A stretch of 64,000 nt of DNA from JACVRN01 sp036403815 (lineage in GTDB: Bacteria; Acidobacteriota; Blastocatellia; Pyrinomonadales; Pyrinomonadaceae): the NCBI GenBank assembly GCA_036403815.1, contig DASWQH010000007.1, positions 1 through 64,000 on the forward strand, in the 5' to 3' direction. Shown piece by piece: positions 1 through 7,911 of the stretch. A program made the translations under genes and the position numbers. Under the pieces are notes generated by a model, which was not told where the DNA came from, did not search any database, and was given only the letters and a program-made list of their open reading frames with translations. Position 1 is the stretch's first letter, and each line of letters starts with the position of its first letter.

Positions 1-115
1 ACTGAGTTTCGAGTCATCGCAAACCGATGCTCTCACGAGTCAGCGACTCGTGACCACTCGCTTCTTTGTCAAATGTGTCCAGACTTCAGGCTGGGAACAG
101 CAGGCACAAAAAGTG

Positions 116-240
116 TTGAGTCCCGTAGGGACGGCTGAATAGTTGATTCAGCCGTCCCTACGGGACTCAATTCCTTTTCGCTACTTATTCCCAGTGCTAA
201 AGCACCGGGCTACTATCAATCGTCCCTGACGGGACTTTGA
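116..240. repeat. composite GTCCCGTAGGGAC palindromic element (copy 1)
   Basis: Perfect inverted repeat with 25-bp arms (116-140 and 146-170) and a 5-nt loop. The arms carry the inner palindrome GTCCCGTAGGGAC. It is followed by CAGTGCTAAAGCACCGGGCTA and a further GTCCCTGACGGGAC half at about 222-236. The same order of modules occurs at 30080-30345 and 43458-43655. It lies downstream of the minus-strand efflux gene. No open reading frame is supported in bases 1-249. Confidence 0.85.
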
Positions 241-249
241 ACACTGCTT

Positions 250-1521
250 CTAAGGCAAATTGTCCGCCGTTGCGATGTCGCTTTCTACGTACTCGGACGC
301 GTGCGCGTAGGTGAAGTAGATGGCGAGCAGGAAAGCCAGCAGCATGATGGCGGCGGCTGTCCAGAAGGTTAGACGCAAAGAGTGTTCGCTCATGTTGTGC
401 ATCTGGCGGTCGAAGCCTAAGGTGGCGACGGCGCTGTAAATCAAGGCGGAAGCGATAAGAGGCCCGACCGCGCGTGCAAGGCTCGCCACCGATTGTGTGA
501 CGCCGAGCACGCCGCCCTGCTCTGCACGCCCGACCGATTTTGAGGCAAGGGTGGTCAGGGACGGAGTCGAAAGCCCGTTGCCGGTGGCAAACAATGCGCC
601 GACCAGAAGCAGCGTTGACAGCCCCGTGTGCGGGCCTATGAGCGGGATGATGAAGAGGCTCACGGCAAAGAGAAACGCGCCCGCTATGACAAGCTGTAGC
701 TCGCCGAAGCGTTTGACCAGCCGACCTATCAACCCTCCCTGAATAATCGCCCCTATGACGCCCACATAGACAAAGAGCCAGCCGGTGTCGTGCGCGTCGT
801 AGCCTAAGCGAAACATAGTAAAGAGCGCGAACGACGAGGTCATAATCGAGAAGGCCACTATGAAGAGGAAGTATATGGCTAGCACAAAGGCGAGCCGTTG
901 CTGCTTCAGGGCTTCAAAGAGCTGTGTCCATCGTCCGTTGGCGGCCTGTACTCTCGCCGGATGATCCTTCGTGACCGTCTCAGGCAGCACGAAGTAAAGG
1001 AGCGTGGCATTTAAGAGCGCCAGTCCTGCGGCGAAAAGAAAAGGCACCTGTATGCCCCAACGGCTCAGCACGCCGCCGATGGCCGGGCCGAAAATAAACC
1101 CAAGCCCGAACGCCGCCCCGATCATGCCCATCCCCTTCGCGCGATTCTGAGGCGTGGTGACATCCGCTACGTAGGCTTGCGCCGTGGAGATATTGCCGCC
1201 CGAAATTCCGTCGATGATGCGTCCCGCAAAGAGCATCCAGAGCGTTGTGGCAAGCCCCAGCATGAGAAAGCCTGCGGCTGTGCCCAGCAGACTGATCAAA
1301 AGAATTGGCCGCCTCCCGTACTTGTCCGACAGCCGCCCCAGAATCGGCGTAAACAGTAGCTGCATAATCGAGTAAGAAGCAAAGAGCAGTCCGACCATGC
1401 TGGGGCTGGCATTGAATCGAGTACCCTCTACGTAAAACGGCAGCACCGGAATGACTATGCCAAAGCCTATGAGGTCTATGAAGACTGTGATGAAGATAAC
1501 CAGTAGCGGAGAGCGATTCAT
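250..1521 (-). CDS. MFS efflux transporter, TetA-like
   Basis: A 423-residue, 12-helix major facilitator of the drug:H+ antiporter type closest to the TetA/TCR group. It is expected to export a small drug-like molecule across the inner membrane in exchange for protons. MFS motif A is seen as GRLSDKYGRRP at residues 62-72. A glycine-rich helix GLGFIFGPAIGG (about 139-150) matches the antiporter motif C region, and GRIIDGISGG lies at about 100-109. The length is normal for the family. The substrate cannot be told from the sequence, so tetracycline resistance should not be assumed. It is the last of three minus-strand genes (thioredoxin, DoxX, transporter), separated from DoxX by a long inverted repeat and so probably not tightly co-transcribed. 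Confidence 0.88.
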   Translation of the reverse strand: MNRSPLLVIFITVFIDLIGFGIVIPVLPFYVEGTRFNASPSMVGLLFASYSIMQLLFTPILGRLSDKYGRRPILLISLLGTAAGFLMLGLATTLWMLFAGRIIDGISGGNISTAQAYVADVTTPQNRAKGMGMIGAAFGLGFIFGPAIGGVLSRWGIQVPFLFAAGLALLNATLLYFVLPETVTKDHPARVQAANGRWTQLFEALKQQRLAFVLAIYFLFIVAFSIMTSSFALFTMFRLGYDAHDTGWLFVYVGVIGAIIQGGLIGRLVKRFGELQLVIAGAFLFAVSLFIIPLIGPHTGLSTLLLVGALFATGNGLSTPSLTTLASKSVGRAEQGGVLGVTQSVASLARAVGPLIASALIYSAVATLGFDRQMHNMSEHSLRLTFWTAAAIMLLAFLLAIYFTYAHASEYVESDIATADNLP

Positions 1522-1530
1522 AAAAACAGT

Positions 1531-1606
1531 GCAGAAGGCAGAGTGCAGAATGATGAATGAGAAGAAGAAGAACTTTCTTTAATTCATCATTCTGCACTCT
1601 GCCTTC
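1531..1606. repeat. heptad-type inverted repeat (GCAGAAG/GCAGAGT family)
   Basis: Perfect 25-bp arms (1534-1558 and 1582-1606) around a 23-nt A/G-rich spacer. The left arm splits into 7-mers GCAGAAG, GCAGAGT, GCAGAAT, GATGAAT. The same arms occur at 48210-48295 with an unrelated spacer. There is no T-run, so it does not look like an ordinary intrinsic terminator. Confidence 0.85.
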
Positions 1607-1617
1607 ATCATTTCTTT

Positions 1618-2058
1618 TTATCTTCTTTTGTCGCGTGGATGCATCAGGTAGCGGTCAATGGAGGCTTGGCCGCCTCCCGTTATGATGAGTGCCACTGCTA
1701 TTGCGAACAGGGCCAGAGGGTATTCAAAGCCACGGCTGTTTGCGAAGAATGCGCCCATGTGTACGCCGCAGATGGCGACCAGCATGGTAGCAGCTATCAT
1801 AAACGCGCTGAGCCGTGTCACGGCTCCGAAGACGACGAGTATGCCGCCCAGGAATTCCGAGATGGCGGCTGCCCCGAGCCAGAGCCATGATGGTCGCAGT
1901 CCCATAGGCGCTTCACCCGAAATCCACGCGCTCCACCCGCTTCCTCCGAACATGCCCAGAACCTTCTGCGCGCCGTGCGCAAACATGATGATTCCCAGGG
2001 CAAGCCGAAGAGGTATAGTGAACCACACGGGCTGCGTGGCAATCAGTTTCCTCCACAT
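1618..2058 (-). CDS. DoxX family membrane protein
   Basis: A 146-residue four-helix membrane protein of the DoxX family. The N-terminal part has LALGIIMFAHGAQKV followed by FGGSGW, and glycine-rich helices follow (FLGGILVVFGAVTRL). DoxX proteins are small inner-membrane proteins of uncertain biochemical function. Some are linked to thiol or oxidative stress, which fits the thioredoxin 2 gene just upstream on the same strand. The ATG at 2058 was chosen because it gives a normal family N-terminus. The C-terminus is short and basic (HPRDKRR). It is separated from trxC by an inverted repeat, so coupling of expression is uncertain. Confidence 0.85.
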   Translation of the reverse strand: MWRKLIATQPVWFTIPLRLALGIIMFAHGAQKVLGMFGGSGWSAWISGEAPMGLRPSWLWLGAAAISEFLGGILVVFGAVTRLSAFMIAATMLVAICGVHMGAFFANSRGFEYPLALFAIAVALIITGGGQASIDRYLMHPRDKRR

Positions 2059-2156
2059 CTCATCAGTTACCTTTCAAAGAGACTTGCCTTGACGTTCGAG
2101 AGCTATAGTAAATGAATTTCGGCTGAAATATCGCACTAAAGAGGGCAAAAGGCAAA

Positions 2157-2241
2157 AGAAGAGGTTAGAGGTCAGAGGCTAGAAGTCAGTAGTTGACTTT
2201 CTTTTACTAACCTCTGACCTCTAACCTCTAACCTCTTTTCT
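2157..2241. repeat. heptad-type inverted repeat (GAGGTTA family)
   Basis: Left arm from about 2159 reads as 7-mers GAGGTTA, GAGGTCA, GAGGCTA, GAAGTCA. The right arm (about 2206-2238) is its near-complement made of TAACCTC and TGACCTC words. It ends next to the stop codon of the thioredoxin gene. Relatives lie at 4755-4838 and 39614-39681. Confidence 0.85.
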
Positions 2242-2694
2242 TCACTGCTGCTTTTCCAATCGCTGGGCGATGGCCTGCTTGGATTGCAGGCCGACCATGC
2301 GGTCAACGAGCGCGCCGTTCTTGAAGATGAGGAGCGTCGGGATGCTCTGGATGCCGAACTGCGAGGCGGTCATGGGATTTTCGTCAACGTCCAGCTTGGC
2401 TATCAGGTAGCGACCGTTTGATTCCGCCGCCAGTTGCTCCAGGGTGGGCGCAATCATACGGCACGGCCCGCACCATGCAGCCCAGGCATCAACCAGCACA
2501 GGTGTCGCGCCCGCCTGTAATACGTCGCGCGCGAACGTCTGGTCTGTCACCACTAAGGGCTTGCCTGTATCCGCGCCCGCGCCCTCTTTTGCCTCAAGCG
2601 GCGCACCGCACTTGCCGCACACTGGCTGGCGCACCTGTGCCGCCCCTTCGTCAACGCGATTCTTCGCGCCGCACTTGTCGCAGCTTACTATCAT
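2242..2694 (-). CDS. trxC: thioredoxin 2 (zinc-finger thioredoxin)
   Basis: A 150-residue protein with the two-part layout of thioredoxin 2. An N-terminal zinc-binding segment has two CxxC pairs (C5/C8 and C26/C29). A thioredoxin fold follows with the active site WCGPC at residues 74-78 and the cis-proline loop SIPT at about 117-120. Thioredoxin 2 reduces protein disulfides in the cytoplasm with electrons from thioredoxin reductase and is often induced by oxidative stress. The length matches the family. The start codon is followed directly by the first CxxC segment (MIVSCDKCG), as expected. It heads a minus-strand run towards DoxX and the transporter. Confidence 0.92.
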   Translation of the reverse strand: MIVSCDKCGAKNRVDEGAAQVRQPVCGKCGAPLEAKEGAGADTGKPLVVTDQTFARDVLQAGATPVLVDAWAAWCGPCRMIAPTLEQLAAESNGRYLIAKLDVDENPMTASQFGIQSIPTLLIFKNGALVDRMVGLQSKQAIAQRLEKQQ

Positions 2695-2891
2695 GGCCTC
2701 TTTCTCCTTTCGGTAAGAAATCGGATGCTAAGCCCATTTCATCGCAAAAGTTTTTCAAAGACGGGCAGCTTTTATGCTTCTGTCAGACAAATAACTGTTA
2801 ACCAGCTTTCGCGCGCCGCACGGCTTTCGTTGTAAGATGAGTTTCTGTTACTCTCTCCGAAATTTTCGTCAAACAGAAGGATATTCTGAGA

Positions 2892-4754
2892 ATGAGCCAC
2901 GCGTCCCGTTCGGCTGTTGCGCTGTCAGCCCTCCTCATATTTCTTTTCGCCGCTGCCGCTCCGGCACAGAAGTCTAATCAAACTGCTTCGCCACCATCGC
3001 CCGCGCCCGAAATCACTTACACCGTTTCGATGCCGAAACCCTTTACGCATCTCTTGGAAGTCGAGATGCGGCTTCGCGGCACATTTCCCGCACAGACCGA
3101 TTTAATCATGCCCGTCTGGACGCCCGGCTCTTATCTGGTGCGCGAGTTCGAGCGCAACGTGCAGGACTTCGATGCGAAAGATGCTGGAGGGCGCACACTT
3201 CGCTGGAACAAGTCGAACAAGAACACCTGGCGGGTGGAGACTGCGGGCGCAGGTGAGCTTGTCGTAACCTACAGCGTTTACGCCAACGAGTTTTCCGTGC
3301 GCACGAATGAACTGTCAGACCAGCACGCTTTCTGGAACAACGCGGCGCTTCTAATGTACCCGGACGGCCATCTGCAAGCGCCTTCGCAGATTCGCGTAGT
3401 GCCTTTCGGCAACTGGAAAGTCGCGACTGGTTTACCGGCAGCAGCCGGAGGCCGCGGCCTGACTTTTCGCGCCGAAAACTTTGACATCCTCTACGACTCG
3501 CCCTTCGAGGTCGGCAACTTCAAGACGCTCTCCTTTGAAGTCAAAGGTGTGCTGCATCGCATAGTGATTGACGGCGAAGGCAACTACGATGCGGAGCGCG
3601 TGCGCCGCGACGTACAGAAGATTGTCGAATCGGCTGTCAGCCTCATGGGCGGCGAGATTCCTTATAAAGATTACACTTTCTTCCTGCACCTGCGCTCCTC
3701 CGGCGGCGGTGGAATTGAACATTTGAACTCGACTTCGCTCCTCTACCCGCGCTTCCGCTTTCGCCCCGACGCAAATTACGGAAGTTTTCTCTCGCTCGTC
3801 TCCCACGAATATTTTCATCTATGGAACGTCAAGCGCATACGCCCGGACGCGCTCGGCCCCTTCGATTACACCAAGGAGAACTACACTAAACTTCTGTGGG
3901 TCGCAGAAGGCATCACGAGCTATTACGAGAATATAATTCTAGTGCGCGCGGGGCTTCTCTCCGGTGAAGATTATTTGAACGAACTTGCGAACGGCATAAG
4001 GGATTTGCAGAACACGCCGGGGCGCTTCGAGCAGAGCCTAGAAGAATCAAGCTTCGATACCTGGATTAAGTTTTACAGGCCGGATGAAAATTCCGTGAAC
4101 TCGCAAGTCTCTTACTACGACAAGGGAGCCATTGTCGGCGCGCTGCTCGACGTGGAGATACGACGCGCCTCGCGCAACACGCATTCTCTGGACGACGTGC
4201 TGCGTTATTTATATGAAGAGCATTACAAGAAGGGGCGCAATTACACGCCGGAAGATTTCCAGCGCGTTGCCGAGCGCATGGCGGGCGCGAGCCTGGACAG
4301 CTTCTTCGCTCGCTACGTGCGCGGGCGCGAAGAAATTGATTTCAATGCTATTCTCAGTTACGCGGGGCTTTATCTTGACACCAACGGGACATCCACCGGG
4401 CGTGCCGCTGCGGAGCGCCCCTACTTCGGCGCGACTCTCTTTCAGGATGGCAACCGCCTGATGGTCAGAAACGTGCGCGCCGGGACGCCCGCCTACGAGC
4501 AGGGCATCAGCGCCAGCGACGAGATAGTGGCGCTCGACGGGATGCGCGTTAATCTGGAATCCTTCGACGCGCGCATCGCGGAGAAGAAGCCGGGCGAGCG
4601 CGTTACCATCACGCTCTTTCGCAACGACGACCTGCGCACCTTTGAAATCAGGCTCGGCGGTCGAGTCGTCGCACCCTATCGCATCGTGGCAGTTCCAAAT
4701 CCTACAAGCGATCAGCGTCAGGCGTATCAGAAATGGCTCGGCGGAAATTTATGA
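2892..4754 (+). CDS. M61 family metallopeptidase with PDZ domain
   Basis: A 620-residue secreted or periplasmic aminopeptidase of the M61 (glycyl aminopeptidase) family. Residues 1-25 form a signal peptide with cleavage near APAQK. An N-terminal beta domain follows, then the zinc site HEYFHLWN with H305, E306 and H309, and a downstream glutamate in WVAEGIT (E339) as probable third ligand. The C-terminal part (about 505-600) is a PDZ domain with RNVRAGTPAYEQGI followed by DEIVALDG. This order is the usual one for the family. The gene starts after a minus-strand neighbour and is probably transcribed alone. It ends three bases from the inverted repeat at 4755. Confidence 0.92.
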   Translation: MSHASRSAVALSALLIFLFAAAAPAQKSNQTASPPSPAPEITYTVSMPKPFTHLLEVEMRLRGTFPAQTDLIMPVWTPGSYLVREFERNVQDFDAKDAGGRTLRWNKSNKNTWRVETAGAGELVVTYSVYANEFSVRTNELSDQHAFWNNAALLMYPDGHLQAPSQIRVVPFGNWKVATGLPAAAGGRGLTFRAENFDILYDSPFEVGNFKTLSFEVKGVLHRIVIDGEGNYDAERVRRDVQKIVESAVSLMGGEIPYKDYTFFLHLRSSGGGGIEHLNSTSLLYPRFRFRPDANYGSFLSLVSHEYFHLWNVKRIRPDALGPFDYTKENYTKLLWVAEGITSYYENIILVRAGLLSGEDYLNELANGIRDLQNTPGRFEQSLEESSFDTWIKFYRPDENSVNSQVSYYDKGAIVGALLDVEIRRASRNTHSLDDVLRYLYEEHYKKGRNYTPEDFQRVAERMAGASLDSFFARYVRGREEIDFNAILSYAGLYLDTNGTSTGRAAAERPYFGATLFQDGNRLMVRNVRAGTPAYEQGISASDEIVALDGMRVNLESFDARIAEKKPGERVTITLFRNDDLRTFEIRLGGRVVAPYRIVAVPNPTSDQRQAYQKWLGGNL

Positions 4755-4838
4755 AAAGAGGTTAGAGATTAGAGGTTAGAGGTCAGTGGTTGTCTTTTAC
4801 TAACCTCTAACCTCTAGCCTCTGACCTCTTTGCTCTTT
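4755..4838. repeat. heptad-type inverted repeat (GAGGTTA family, copy 2)
   Basis: Arms of TTAGAGG-type 7-mers (left about 4756-4788) pair with ACCTCTA-type 7-mers (right about 4799-4831). It begins immediately after the stop codon of the M61 gene and runs into the region before the SDR start, so an upstream-extended SDR start would lie inside the repeat. Confidence 0.85.
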
Positions 4839-4892
4839 TCCTTTTTCTTTTTGCCTTCTATTATGCTTTTAGTATCGGGGGAGCGGTTGCAG

Positions 4893-5636
4893 ATGGATTT
4901 TGATGGAAAGGTTGCGATTATCACGGGGGCGGCTTCAGGCATTGGCCGTGCCTGTGCGCTTGAGCTAGCCCGGCGCGGCGCGAATATCTGTGTCGTAGAT
5001 CAAGCGGGCGAGGACGTGATGATTCAGACCTCGCATCTTTTGAAAGAGTCGGGCGCACGCGTCACCACCTTCACGGCAGACGTGACGGATCACGGCAAGG
5101 CCGCACGCATCGTGGCCGAGACGCGCGCACGCATGGGACGCATTGACATGCTCGTCAACGCGGCGGGCGTTAACAGTGATGCGCCCATCTGGGACATCAC
5201 GGAGTCACAGTGGGATAGAGTCCTCAACGTCAATCTCAAAGGCACGTTCAACTATCTTCATGCCGCCGCAAAGATTTTTCGCGAGCAGCGTTCGGGCAAG
5301 ATCGTCAACATCGCTTCGATTCAGGCGCTTCGCGGCAGCTTCGGCATCAGCAACTACGCTGCCTCAAAGGCGGGCGTCATAGGTCTGACGATTTCCACTG
5401 CGGTCGAGCTTGGGCGCTCGAACGTCAACGTCAACGCCGTCGCGCCCGGCTTTATACGCACACCCATGACCGAACGCCTCCCGGCGCGCATCATGGAAGA
5501 GGCCGAGCGCGAAGCCGTCCTCGGTCGCATCGGCGAGCCGCAGGATGTTGCCAACGTCGTAGCCTTCCTCTGCTCCGAATTAGCGCGCCACATCACAGGT
5601 GAAGTCATCAAAGTTGACGCGGGGCAATCGCTTTAG
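4893..5636 (+). CDS. SDR family NAD(P)-dependent oxidoreductase
   Basis: A classical short-chain dehydrogenase/reductase of about 247 residues from the chosen start. The dinucleotide motif TGAASGIG is at residues 11-18, NAAG follows further on, a conserved serine lies in NIASIQA, and the catalytic pair is Y155 and K159 in YAASK. The C-terminus GEVIKVDAGQSL is typical of the FabG-like group. The start at 4893 puts the Rossmann strand at the N-terminus. The frame is open back to 4830, but that extension lies in the inverted repeat and encodes a Phe-rich tail not expected for the family. The substrate is unknown. An acyl-CoA-type enzyme lies 250 bp downstream, which hints at fatty or aromatic acid metabolism. 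Confidence 0.88.
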   Translation: MDFDGKVAIITGAASGIGRACALELARRGANICVVDQAGEDVMIQTSHLLKESGARVTTFTADVTDHGKAARIVAETRARMGRIDMLVNAAGVNSDAPIWDITESQWDRVLNVNLKGTFNYLHAAAKIFREQRSGKIVNIASIQALRGSFGISNYAASKAGVIGLTISTAVELGRSNVNVNAVAPGFIRTPMTERLPARIMEEAEREAVLGRIGEPQDVANVVAFLCSELARHITGEVIKVDAGQSL

Positions 5637-5885
5637 TCTATCCACCGGCCACAGGTTTGCGAGTCAGTCCGGGCTTACGGCTTTCAGGGCTATAAACATT
5701 TCGCCCCTACCGAGGCTGAAGACGTAACCCTGTCGCTTCTTATTTCGCACCTCACGTTCTATGAGAAATAGAACAAATCCCGCGCAAGGCTGGCTTTTTT
5801 TGGCTTTTTGCTTTATCTCTCAAACTTGAGGCCGGGACTTTATTCAAGCCTGAAGCGCAGTTTCTCCTGAAGAAAAGATTAAGCG

Positions 5886-6677
5886 ATGGTTCAGCGACAA
5901 ACCTTTTCATTTCGTAATATCAACTTTAAGGTTGAAGACCGCGTCGGGCGAATAACCCTGGCGCGGCCTCCGCTGAATATTCTGAACATCGCAATGATGC
6001 GCGAGATAGGCGCGTGTCTGAACGAATGCATGGCGGCGCGCGACATGGTAGCGATAGTCTTTGACGCCGTCCCGGATTCGCGCGTCTTCAGTGCGGGCGT
6101 GGCCGTAGAAGAGCATGTGGAAGATACCATCTACCAGATGCTCGAAGCGTTTCATAACATCTTCCGCGTGCTTGAGCAGATAGCGAAGCCTACCATTGCG
6201 GTCGTGAATGGTGCGGCATTGGGCGGCGGGTGCGAGCTGGTGGCGGCCTGCGATTTCTGTATCGCGTCGGAGAGCGCGCGCTTCGGCCAGCCGGAAATCA
6301 AGCTCGGAGTTTTCCCGCCCATAGCCGCGGTGCTTCTTCCGCGCATCATAGGAGAGAAGCGTGCGCGCGAGCTTATCCTGACGGGCGAGCTGATTGATGC
6401 GCAGGAGGCTGCACGCCTGGGGCTTATCAACACGGTCGTGGCTGCCGGGGAGCTTGAGCAAAAGACCGAAGAGCTGCTCGTCCGCCTGCGGGAACTATCA
6501 GCGCCCGCGCTCGAAGCGGCGCGCCGTGCAATTGATACGGGGCGCGGGCGTTCTTTTGAAGAGGCATTGACGAAAGTCGAAGACCTGTATTTGAATGAAT
6601 TGATGAAAACCGAGGACGCACGCGAAGGCGTCAACGCTTTTATGGAAAAACGCAAACCCATCTGGCGGAATAGATGA
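5886..6677 (+). CDS. crotonase-family enoyl-CoA hydratase, dienoyl-CoA-hydratase-like
   Basis: A 263-residue crotonase-fold enzyme. The first oxyanion-hole segment is FSAGVAVEEHV at about residue 66, and the second is VNGAALGGGCEL at about 106-117. GQPEIKLGVFPP lies further on. The combination of SAGV.VEEH, LEAFHNIFR and GVFPP is typical of the group containing cyclohexa-1,5-diene-carbonyl-CoA hydratase, which acts in anaerobic benzoyl-CoA degradation. No other benzoyl-CoA pathway genes are visible here, so the physiological substrate stays open. The start ATG at 5886 follows the A-rich stretch AGAAAAGATTAAGCG, with no strong ribosome site. Confidence 0.82.
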   Translation: MVQRQTFSFRNINFKVEDRVGRITLARPPLNILNIAMMREIGACLNECMAARDMVAIVFDAVPDSRVFSAGVAVEEHVEDTIYQMLEAFHNIFRVLEQIAKPTIAVVNGAALGGGCELVAACDFCIASESARFGQPEIKLGVFPPIAAVLLPRIIGEKRARELILTGELIDAQEAARLGLINTVVAAGELEQKTEELLVRLRELSAPALEAARRAIDTGRGRSFEEALTKVEDLYLNELMKTEDAREGVNAFMEKRKPIWRNR

Positions 6678-6681
6678 AAAG

Positions 6682-6773
6682 CGGGTGATGGGTATCAGGT
6701 GCCGGGTGCCGGTAAAAAGAAAGACCGCTTGATTTTCTTTTACCGGCACCCGGCACCTGACACCCATCACCCG
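6682..6773. repeat. heptad-type inverted repeat (GGTGCCG family)
   Basis: 36-bp arms (6682-6717 and 6738-6773) with one mismatch. The left arm reads GGTGATG, GGTATCA, GGTGCCG, GGTGCCG. A relative of this family is embedded in the coding sequence of hyuB at about 17262-17338. Confidence 0.88.
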
Positions 6774-6786
6774 ATCATTGGATTTT

Positions 6787-7740
6787 ATGTTTTACGAATC
6801 TCTCAAGCAGTATTACCGGCGGGCGGCGCTGGCGTTTGTGGTTGCTCTTTCGCTTTTGGCGAGCCTGTCGTTGCCCTTCGGCGTCATCGCGCAGGAGCGT
6901 GCAGGGCAACAGCAGCAGGAGCCGCCGGGTCACACCCACGACATTTATAACCCGCAGCGTTCGGGCACTCCGGCGCAGACGAACTCGGGCAGTATTGTCG
7001 AGCGCGCGATGAATGCAGTCTGCACTGCGCGCGTCTCAGACCCTCTGGGGAGCGTGCCGATTGACGAGATGCAGTCGCGGCCTTCGCTTTCTTTGCGAGA
7101 CCCGGTAGCCACGGCAGGAGCCGCACGCGCCGAGCGTCTTCTACCCATCGCCAGGGAGCTTGCAACCAATGCTCTGACCAAGCTGGCGCGCGAAAACAAT
7201 ATAGATGAGTGGAGGCTGCGCGCCGCCATACGCCGCATTCAGGGCGTCACGCGCATCAAGCCGGACGTTGACCTGCGCGACAACGCCTCTGTGATTATGA
7301 TAGACCCGCACACCATCTACTTCGGCACTATCTTTCTAGCAGGGTTGCCGTCGGATGAAGGCATGATCAGCGTGCTCGCGCACGAGATTACGCACATAGC
7401 TGACGGGCGCGACGACAATCTAGCTCCGCTCTTTCGACAGGTCGCAAGCAAAGCGATTGGTCTGACGGGCTTGAGCATCACGGGTCGCCGCCCGGAAGAG
7501 TTGACGTGCGATTGGGTCGGCGCACTCTCGGCACGCGCCTACATCGAGCGCTTTCCAAATCAGGAACCGCTCCTTCGTCGTCTCGCACGGCTTGTAGAGC
7601 ACAACTGCGTTGACGAGGACGACACAGACGAAGATCACCTCTCGCCGCGAAACACCATGCGCGCCCTCTTCGCACTGGACACCAGGCTGGCAAGCGAAGT
7701 CCTCAGCAAAGAGGCAACCGAAACCCGCACCTTCCGTTAA
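6787..7740 (+). CDS. secreted M48-like zinc metalloprotease
   Basis: A protein of about 317 residues with an N-terminal signal or anchor helix (AALAFVVALSLLASLSLPF) and a zincin core. The zinc motif HEITH is at residues 199-203 from the ATG at 6787, and a downstream E238/D242 pair (in EELTCDW) matches the ExxxD pattern of the M48 family. A linker rich in Gln and Pro follows the signal peptide. The ATG at 6787 is preferred to the TTG at 6778 because it directly precedes the signal peptide. The protein lacks the multiple membrane helices of HtpX. It is probably a periplasmic or lipid-anchored M48-type protease of unknown target. Confidence 0.8.
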   Translation: MFYESLKQYYRRAALAFVVALSLLASLSLPFGVIAQERAGQQQQEPPGHTHDIYNPQRSGTPAQTNSGSIVERAMNAVCTARVSDPLGSVPIDEMQSRPSLSLRDPVATAGAARAERLLPIARELATNALTKLARENNIDEWRLRAAIRRIQGVTRIKPDVDLRDNASVIMIDPHTIYFGTIFLAGLPSDEGMISVLAHEITHIADGRDDNLAPLFRQVASKAIGLTGLSITGRRPEELTCDWVGALSARAYIERFPNQEPLLRRLARLVEHNCVDEDDTDEDHLSPRNTMRALFALDTRLASEVLSKEATETRTFR

Positions 7741-7742
7741 AA

Positions 7743-7864
7743 GCAGTGACAAGGAAAAAGCAGTTTTTAGTTTTCAGTTTTCAGTTTTCAGCAGAAGAGC
7801 TATGTGCTTTTTCTGAAAACTGAAAACTAAAAACTGAAAACCGTTCTTGTCACTTGTCACTGCC
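7743..7864. repeat. heptad-type inverted repeat (GTTTTCA family)
   Basis: Outer arms GCAGTGACAAG and CTTGTCACTGC enclose inner arms of tandem GTTTTCA 7-mers and their complement TGAAAAC. A second copy lies at 45350-45437. It begins just after the stop codon of the M48-like gene. Confidence 0.85.
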
Positions 7865-7867
7865 TTA

Positions 7868-7896
7868 TTGACACGTGCCGCTCGCCTTCCTATCAT
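7868..7896 (+). promoter_or_regulatory. sigma70-type promoter for the PD40 lipoprotein gene
   Basis: TTGACA (7868-7873), a 17-bp spacer and TATCAT (7891-7896). The first ATG of the gene is only about 16 bp downstream, so the mRNA would have a very short leader. Confidence 0.6.
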
Positions 7897-7911
7897 CTTG
7901 CGCGAGCCTTG

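Noticed and set aside
250..1521. Calling the transporter a tetracycline resistance determinant
   Set aside because: The MFS motifs are shared by many exporters, so the substrate cannot be assigned by sequence alone.
1531..1606. Heptad hairpins as intrinsic terminators
   Set aside because: They lack a U-tract on either strand and some lie at gene starts or inside a gene. A secondary role in RNA ends cannot be excluded.
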